Assembly (NCBI GenBank): GCA_022821685.1
Contig: JAJEDD010000025.1
Coordinates: forward strand, 1 to 64,000
Source of the DNA: Acidimicrobiia bacterium
GTDB taxonomy: Bacteria; Actinomycetota; Acidimicrobiia; Acidimicrobiales; Aldehydirespiratoraceae
DNA: 64,000 nt
Direction: 5' to 3'
A model generated the notes under the pieces. That model had not been told where the DNA came from. It saw only the letters and a program-made list of their open reading frames with translations, and ran no database searches. This document shows, piece after piece, positions 59,694 to 64,000 of the stretch. Position 1 is the stretch's first letter; each line of letters starts with the position of its first letter. The position numbers and the translations under genes were made by a program.

Positions 59694-61088
59694 ATGATCG
59701 ACTTGCTGGTGCGCAACGCCGACTGGCTCATCACCATGGATCCCGAGCGCCGCATGGCGCGAGACGGCGCGCTGGCCGCACACGGCGGCGAGATTCTGGC
59801 GGTGGGTCCCACCGCCGAGCTGGAGGCCGCCGGCTACCGGGAGGCGGTCCGCACCATCGACGCCCGCGGCCGGTTGATCACCCCCGGCTTCGTCGACAAC
59901 CATCAGCATCTGGCCCCGTTCTTCGTGCGAGGCCTCGGCGATGATGTGCCCCTGAAGGTGTTCCTCCACGACCGCTGCTACCCGATGGAGGCCGGCGTCA
60001 CCGACGAGGAGGCCTACCTGGCCGCGATGTGCGCCCTGCTGGAATCGGTACGCCACGGAACCACCACGGTGTGCGATCCGGGCTCGCAGAACCCCGAGAA
60101 CTCGGTGCGGGCCGCGGCCGAGATCGGCTGCCGGGCGGCGCTGGCCCGCTCGCTCACCGACATGGCCGGGGGTCGGGCCATGCCGGGCACGTTCGACTCC
60201 ACCACCGACGAGGCCATCGCCGACGGCCTGGCCTTTGTGGAGGCCTATGCGGGTGCGGCCGGCGGGCGGGTGCGGCCCTGGTTCTCGCTGCGCACCGAGC
60301 GCATGGTGTCGGACCGGCTGTGCCGCGCCGTGGCCGAGCTGGCCGCCGAGCACGGCACCGGCATCGTGTCGCACATGATCTCCAACCGCGACTCGGTCGA
60401 GCATCACCAGCGGGTGTTCGACGGCGAGCGGCCCATCGCCCGCTACGAGCGCAACGAGGTGCTCGGCCCCAACGTGCAGTTGGTGCACTGCCACTTCCTC
60501 ACCGACGACGAGTGCGACCTGCTGGCCGAGCGCGACGTGAAGGTGTCGATGTGCCCCACCGCCAGCGCGGTGTTCGGCTGGGGCGGGCTGCAGCGGGCCA
60601 CCCACCTCAAGCTGTTGCAGCGGGGCGTGACCGTGGGGGTGGGCACCGACATCGGCGCCTGCTCGCACACCACCGACATCTTGCGCATCGCCCAGTACTT
60701 CCGCGTCTACCGAGACATCTTCGAGGATGCCTCGCTGATGCCGGCCGAGACGATCCTGGAGCATCTCACCGTGGACGGTGCCCGCTCGGTGCTGTGGGAC
60801 GACCAGGTCGGTTCGCTGGAGGCGGGCAAGCGGGCCGACTTCCTGCTGTTCGACCTCGACCGCCCCGAGTGGGTGCCGCTGCACAACCCGCTGTCGAACC
60901 TGTGCCACGGCGCCAGCGGCGACTCGATCCACACCGTGGTCATCGACGGCAACGTGATCGTCGACGGCGGCGAGTTCATCAACCTGGACGCCCAAGCCAT
61001 AATGGCCCGAGGCCGAGAGGCCGCCGCCGCGGCAGCCGAGCGCACCGGCCTAGCCCAGTTCGCCACCCCCCGCTGGCCCGTGATCTGA
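59694..61088 (+). CDS. Amidohydrolase, ATZ/TRZ (chlorohydrolase/deaminase) family
   Basis: 464 aa. Metal-binding D-N-H-Q-H-L (about residues 68-73), V-H-C-H-F-L with the second His, and G-T-D-I-G-A-C-S-H-T-T-D with the catalytic Asp. The C-terminal composite domain has G-S-L-E-A-G-K-R-A-D-F-L-L-F. Family members deaminate or dechlorinate s-triazines, guanine, or methylthioadenosine. ATG 59694 follows GAGGAGACTGACGAC. Part of the same rightward run as RidA and the epimerase. Confidence 0.87.
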   Translation: MIDLLVRNADWLITMDPERRMARDGALAAHGGEILAVGPTAELEAAGYREAVRTIDARGRLITPGFVDNHQHLAPFFVRGLGDDVPLKVFLHDRCYPMEAGVTDEEAYLAAMCALLESVRHGTTTVCDPGSQNPENSVRAAAEIGCRAALARSLTDMAGGRAMPGTFDSTTDEAIADGLAFVEAYAGAAGGRVRPWFSLRTERMVSDRLCRAVAELAAEHGTGIVSHMISNRDSVEHHQRVFDGERPIARYERNEVLGPNVQLVHCHFLTDDECDLLAERDVKVSMCPTASAVFGWGGLQRATHLKLLQRGVTVGVGTDIGACSHTTDILRIAQYFRVYRDIFEDASLMPAETILEHLTVDGARSVLWDDQVGSLEAGKRADFLLFDLDRPEWVPLHNPLSNLCHGASGDSIHTVVIDGNVIVDGGEFINLDAQAIMARGREAAAAAAERTGLAQFATPRWPVI

Positions 61089-61127
61089 AGTCGGGCGCTG
61101 CCACCGAACGGGCGCGCTGTTGGCGCC

Positions 61128-61135
61128 TGTATACC
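61128..61135. promoter_or_regulatory. TGTATACC motif upstream of the ketopantoate reductase-like gene
   Basis: TGTATACC at 61128-61135, 32 bp before the GTG at 61168, in the 79-bp gap after the amidohydrolase. One side of the palindrome (CCTGTATAC) is kept. Could be an operator half or a -10 element. Confidence 0.4.
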
Positions 61136-61167
61136 GTTTGGGGCGATTCGGGTGGCACACTGTCGCC

Positions 61168-62151
61168 GTGCGGATCTGTGTGGTGGGCGCGGGGGCTATC
61201 GGCGGGATGCTGGCCGCTCGCTTGGCGGTGGCCGGCGAGCAGGTGAGCGTCATTGCTCGGGGCGAGCACCTGGAGGCCATCCGGCGTGATGGGCTCAGGC
61301 TGGTGGAGTTGGACGGGTCCACCACCGTGGCGACCGGGATCGAGGCCTCCGACGACTTCGGGGCACTGGGTGCGCACGACTCGGTGATCCTGGCCCTCAA
61401 AGCCCACCAGATCGCGGCGGTGGCCCACCAGCTTGCACGGCTGTGCGACGAGGGCACCATGGTCGTGCCGGTGCAGAACGGCATCGGATGGTGGTACTTC
61501 CAGCGTCACGGCGGTCCCCACGACGGTCGCCGGCTCGAAGCGCTAGATCCCGACGGCGCGCTCGCGGCGGCCATAGACGCGGAGCGGATCGTGGCCTGTA
61601 TCGCCTACCCGGCCGCCGAGAAGACCGCCCCCGGCGTGATCACCCACGTCGAGGGCGACCGCTTTCCGGTGGGCGAGCTCGACGGCGCCAAGTCCGACCG
61701 GGCCAGGGCGCTGGCCGACGCCTTCGCCGCAGCGGGGTTCAAGTCGCGGGTGTTGACCGACATCCGCTCGCACCTGTGGGTCAAGGCCTGGGGCAATCTG
61801 GCCTTCAACCCGATCAGCGCCCTCACCGGCGCTACGCTGGCCGAGATCTGCCGCATGCCGGCCACCCGCGACCTCGCCGCCCGAATGATGACCGAGGCCG
61901 GACAGATCGCCCAGGCGCTCGGGGTGAGCATCCGCATCAGCGTGGAGCGCCGCATCGCCGGTGCCGAGGCCGTGGGCGAGCACAAGACCTCCATGCTCCA
62001 GGACGCCGAGGCCGGCCGCCCGCTCGAGCTCGACCCGCTGGTCGGCGTGTTCGTCGAACTGGGTGAACTGACCGGTGTGCCCACCCCGGCCATCAGCACC
62101 GTCTACGGGCTGGCCTCCCTGCTGAACCACCGCCTAGCGGCCGGCTCATGA
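61168..62151 (+). CDS. 2-dehydropantoate 2-reductase-like NADPH reductase
   Basis: 327 aa from GTG 61168. The NADP-binding motif V-V-G-A-G-A-I-G-G-M-L-A is at the very start. L-K-A-H-Q and K-A-W-G-N-L-A-F-N-P-I-S-A-L-T with the catalytic Lys (about residue 208) are as in ketopantoate reductases. The pantothenate genes panB and panC are not nearby, and the context is catabolic, so it may reduce another 2-oxo acid. Overlaps the acyl-CoA synthetase start (ATGA). Confidence 0.85.
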   Translation: MRICVVGAGAIGGMLAARLAVAGEQVSVIARGEHLEAIRRDGLRLVELDGSTTVATGIEASDDFGALGAHDSVILALKAHQIAAVAHQLARLCDEGTMVVPVQNGIGWWYFQRHGGPHDGRRLEALDPDGALAAAIDAERIVACIAYPAAEKTAPGVITHVEGDRFPVGELDGAKSDRARALADAFAAAGFKSRVLTDIRSHLWVKAWGNLAFNPISALTGATLAEICRMPATRDLAARMMTEAGQIAQALGVSIRISVERRIAGAEAVGEHKTSMLQDAEAGRPLELDPLVGVFVELGELTGVPTPAISTVYGLASLLNHRLAAGS

Positions 62152-63755
62152 CCGGTCCGATGACACTGCGGGGCCTTCTCGATGCCGGGACCGATCACGC
62201 TCCGGCCATTGTGTCACCCGACGGCTCGGTGCTCACTCACGGCGAACTGCGGGCTGAAGTGGACCGGCTTGCAGCCCGGCTCCGGAGTCTTGGGGTGGGT
62301 CCGGCCGATCGCATCGCCATTGTCATGCCCAACGGCCCCGAGATGGCCATTGCCTTCCTGGCTGCGGGTTGCGCGGGCTGCGCCGCGCCGCTCAACCCCA
62401 AGTACCGCACCTCGGAGCTGCGCTTCTACCTCGACGACCTGGGCGCCAAAGCGCTCATCACCCGGCCCGACGATTCGGGGGCCGACGCCCGCGACGCGGC
62501 CCGCACCGCCGAAGCCGGCGTGCTGTCGGTGGCGCTGACCGGCACAGCGGGCTCCATCGACTTGAGCGCCGCGCCATCGAGCAGCGAGTCGTCTGCCCAG
62601 GACGATCATTCCCCTGGCAGTGAGCCGGCGCCCGCAGGTTCTCAGTCCCCTGGCGGCGAGTCTGCGGCCCCGCACGGGCCGTCGGCCGATGATGTGGCGC
62701 TGGTGCTGCACACCTCGGGAACCACCTCTCGGCCCAAGATCGTGCCGCTGCGACAACGCAACCTGGCCCGCTCGGCGGTTGGCATCGCCGCCTCGCTGAC
62801 CCTCACCGCTGAGGACCGGTCGTTGCAGGTGATGCCGCTGTTCCACATCCACGGCCTGCTGGCCGGATTGCTGGCGCCGCTGTCGTCTGGCGGTGCGGTC
62901 GCCTGCACCGAGGGCTTCGACGCCTTCCGGTTCTTCGCCCAGCTCGAAGCACTGCGGCCCAGCTACTACACCGCGGTGCCGACCATGCACCAGATGGTGC
63001 TCTCCCGTGCCGAGCGACACCGCGACGCGGCCCGCTCCGCCGGCCTGCGCTTCGTGCGGTCGTCGTCGGCGTCGCTCCCCACGCCGGTGCTGACCGAACT
63101 GGGCGAGCTGTTCGCCGCCCCCGTCATCGAGGCCTACGGCATGACCGAGGCCACCCACCAGATGTGCGCCAACCCCCTGCCCCCCGGCGCGGCCAAGCCC
63201 CGGTCGGTCGGGGTCGCCACCGGGATCGAGCTGGCCGTGCTCGATCACCGCAACCGCCCGCAGGCGCCGGGGGAGCGCGGTGAGGTGTCGATCAAGGGTC
63301 CGACCGTGATCGACGGCTACGAGAACAACCCCGAAGCCAACGAAACCGCCTTCACCGACGGCTGGTTCCGCACCGGCGACGAGGGCTACCTCGACGACGA
63401 CGGCTACCTGTTCCTCACCGGACGCCTAAAAGAGCAGATCAACCGCGGCGGCGAGAAGGTCTCCCCCCTGGAGGTGGACGAGGCCCTGCTGGCCCATCCG
63501 GCGGTGGCTCAGGCGGTGACGTTCGCCATGCCCCATCCCAAGTTGGGCGAGGAGGTGGCCGCCGCGGTGGTGGCCGCCGACGGCAGCAACATCGACGAGC
63601 GGGAGCTGCGCCGGTTCCTGGCCCAGTCGCTTGCCGCCTTCAAGGTTCCCCGCCGGGTCCTGGTGCTCGACGAGCTGCCCAAGGGCGCTACCGGCAAGCT
63701 CCAGCGCATCGGCCTGGCCGAACGCCTGGGCCTCGCCCCGTCCGACCACGACTAG
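62148..63755 (+). CDS. Acyl-CoA synthetase (oxalate-CoA ligase/AAE3-like)
   Basis: 535-aa AMP-forming enzyme. A3 motif L-H-T-S-G-T-T-S-R-P-K, A5 A-Y-G-M-T-E-A-T-H-Q, A7-A8 W-F-R-T-G-D-E-G-Y ... G-R-L-K-E-Q-I-N-R-G-G-E-K and catalytic Lys region P-K-G-A-T-G-K-L-Q-R. The P-L-N-P-K-Y-R and M-P-L-F-H-I-H-G-L blocks resemble oxalate-CoA ligases. A Ser/Pro/Glu-rich loop (about residues 140-180) is unusual. Activates a carboxylic acid to its CoA ester as a late step of the local pathway. Confidence 0.87.
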   Translation: MTGPMTLRGLLDAGTDHAPAIVSPDGSVLTHGELRAEVDRLAARLRSLGVGPADRIAIVMPNGPEMAIAFLAAGCAGCAAPLNPKYRTSELRFYLDDLGAKALITRPDDSGADARDAARTAEAGVLSVALTGTAGSIDLSAAPSSSESSAQDDHSPGSEPAPAGSQSPGGESAAPHGPSADDVALVLHTSGTTSRPKIVPLRQRNLARSAVGIAASLTLTAEDRSLQVMPLFHIHGLLAGLLAPLSSGGAVACTEGFDAFRFFAQLEALRPSYYTAVPTMHQMVLSRAERHRDAARSAGLRFVRSSSASLPTPVLTELGELFAAPVIEAYGMTEATHQMCANPLPPGAAKPRSVGVATGIELAVLDHRNRPQAPGERGEVSIKGPTVIDGYENNPEANETAFTDGWFRTGDEGYLDDDGYLFLTGRLKEQINRGGEKVSPLEVDEALLAHPAVAQAVTFAMPHPKLGEEVAAAVVAADGSNIDERELRRFLAQSLAAFKVPRRVLVLDELPKGATGKLQRIGLAERLGLAPSDHD

Positions 63756-63774
63756 AGCGTAGAACTGGCGTCCA

Positions 63775-63900
63775 AGAGGCCGAGCTTGCGAGGCCGTGGG
63801 CTGTGTCTCTGGGGTTTGGGCAGCCCGTGAGCGCAGCGAACAAGAGCGGGAATGACCCCGCTGTGATGCGATGGGCTTGCACCTGCCCGCGCACTCTCTA
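63775..63900 (+). repeat. Dispersed element, near-full copy at the right end of the window
   Basis: 126 bp starting AGAGGCCGAGCTTGCG, with the core CCGTGAGCGCAGCGAACA and the right arm ending GCACTCTCTA. It lies 20 bp after the acyl-CoA synthetase stop. Confidence 0.85.
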
Positions 63901-64000
63901 GGCCGCGCCCGCCACAACACTGCGCCAGAGCGCAAACGCTTGCAGGACACCCTGCACACTGTCGGCGTTGTGTTGCGGCATCCCGGTGCCGCAATGTCAG
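63901..64000. other. Terminal stretch with no gene recognised
   Basis: The last 100 bases after the element hold no start, stop or motif pattern that supports a gene on either strand. A gene could begin just beyond the edge. Confidence 0.3.

Overview
This 64 kb window is GC-rich DNA (by eye close to 70% G+C), with dense gene packing, many GTG and TTG starts, ATGA/GTGA stop-start overlaps, and lipoproteins whose lipobox is followed by C-G-D-D and an Ala/Pro/Thr linker. Together these point to a high-GC actinobacterium, most likely an Acidimicrobiia-like lineage (inference; there is no rRNA marker here). No rRNA, tRNA or CRISPR array was seen.

Layout. 1-14 kb is housekeeping and accessory: a truncated lipoprotein, SelA, an FxsA-like membrane protein, Mrp/ApbC and ErpA-type Fe-S factors, an unusual [2Fe-2S]/xanthine-dehydrogenase fusion, a YbdK-type ligase, OsmC, and a potABCD polyamine importer with a strong terminator. 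14.1-25.9 kb is a defence and toxin-antitoxin island: a large Eco57I-type DNA methyltransferase gene whose 3' half is broken up by a (CT)9 tract, a (GA)16 tract, a 65-bp tandem repeat, a G10 tract and two tandem C-terminal cassettes; duplicated small acidic genes; VapBC; a PLD-SNF2 helicase; and an AbrB/PIN pair. 26-30 kb holds a phosphohexomutase, a GntR/FCD regulator and a sugar-nucleotide-type epimerase.

29.8-41.2 kb looks like one leftward operon. It encodes a ring-opening amidohydrolase (barbiturase/cyanurate hydrolase family), FdrA, DUF1116 and DUF2877 proteins (the three families of oxamate carbamoyltransferase), a complete BMP-type nucleobase/nucleoside ABC importer and a CodA-like deaminase. 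A divergent PucR regulator faces it. I infer import and hydrolytic/phosphorolytic breakdown of a pyrimidine- or triazine-like ring. 42.9-63.8 kb is a loosely clustered catabolic region: carboxyltransferase, two MFS carriers, two aldehyde dehydrogenases, a PqqC-like protein, a peptide-type binding protein, an isochorismatase-fold hydrolase, a gamma-glutamyltransferase homologue, VOC and FAD monooxygenase genes, RidA, an epimerase, an ATZ/TRZ amidohydrolase, a ketopantoate reductase-like enzyme and an acyl-CoA synthetase. A TGTATAC motif lies upstream of four of its transcription units.

Two features stand out. First, a dispersed 105-154 bp element with imperfect terminal inverted repeats occurs about nine times, plus head fragments. 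Three copies sit in frame inside protein genes (phosphohexomutase, DUF2877 protein, FAD monooxygenase), each read in a different frame or strand of the element. This is reminiscent of Rickettsia palindromic elements. Second, the methyltransferase locus looks like a multi-tract contingency (phase-variable) gene that is out of frame as read here. A decayed gene or a mis-assembly of strain variants remains possible.
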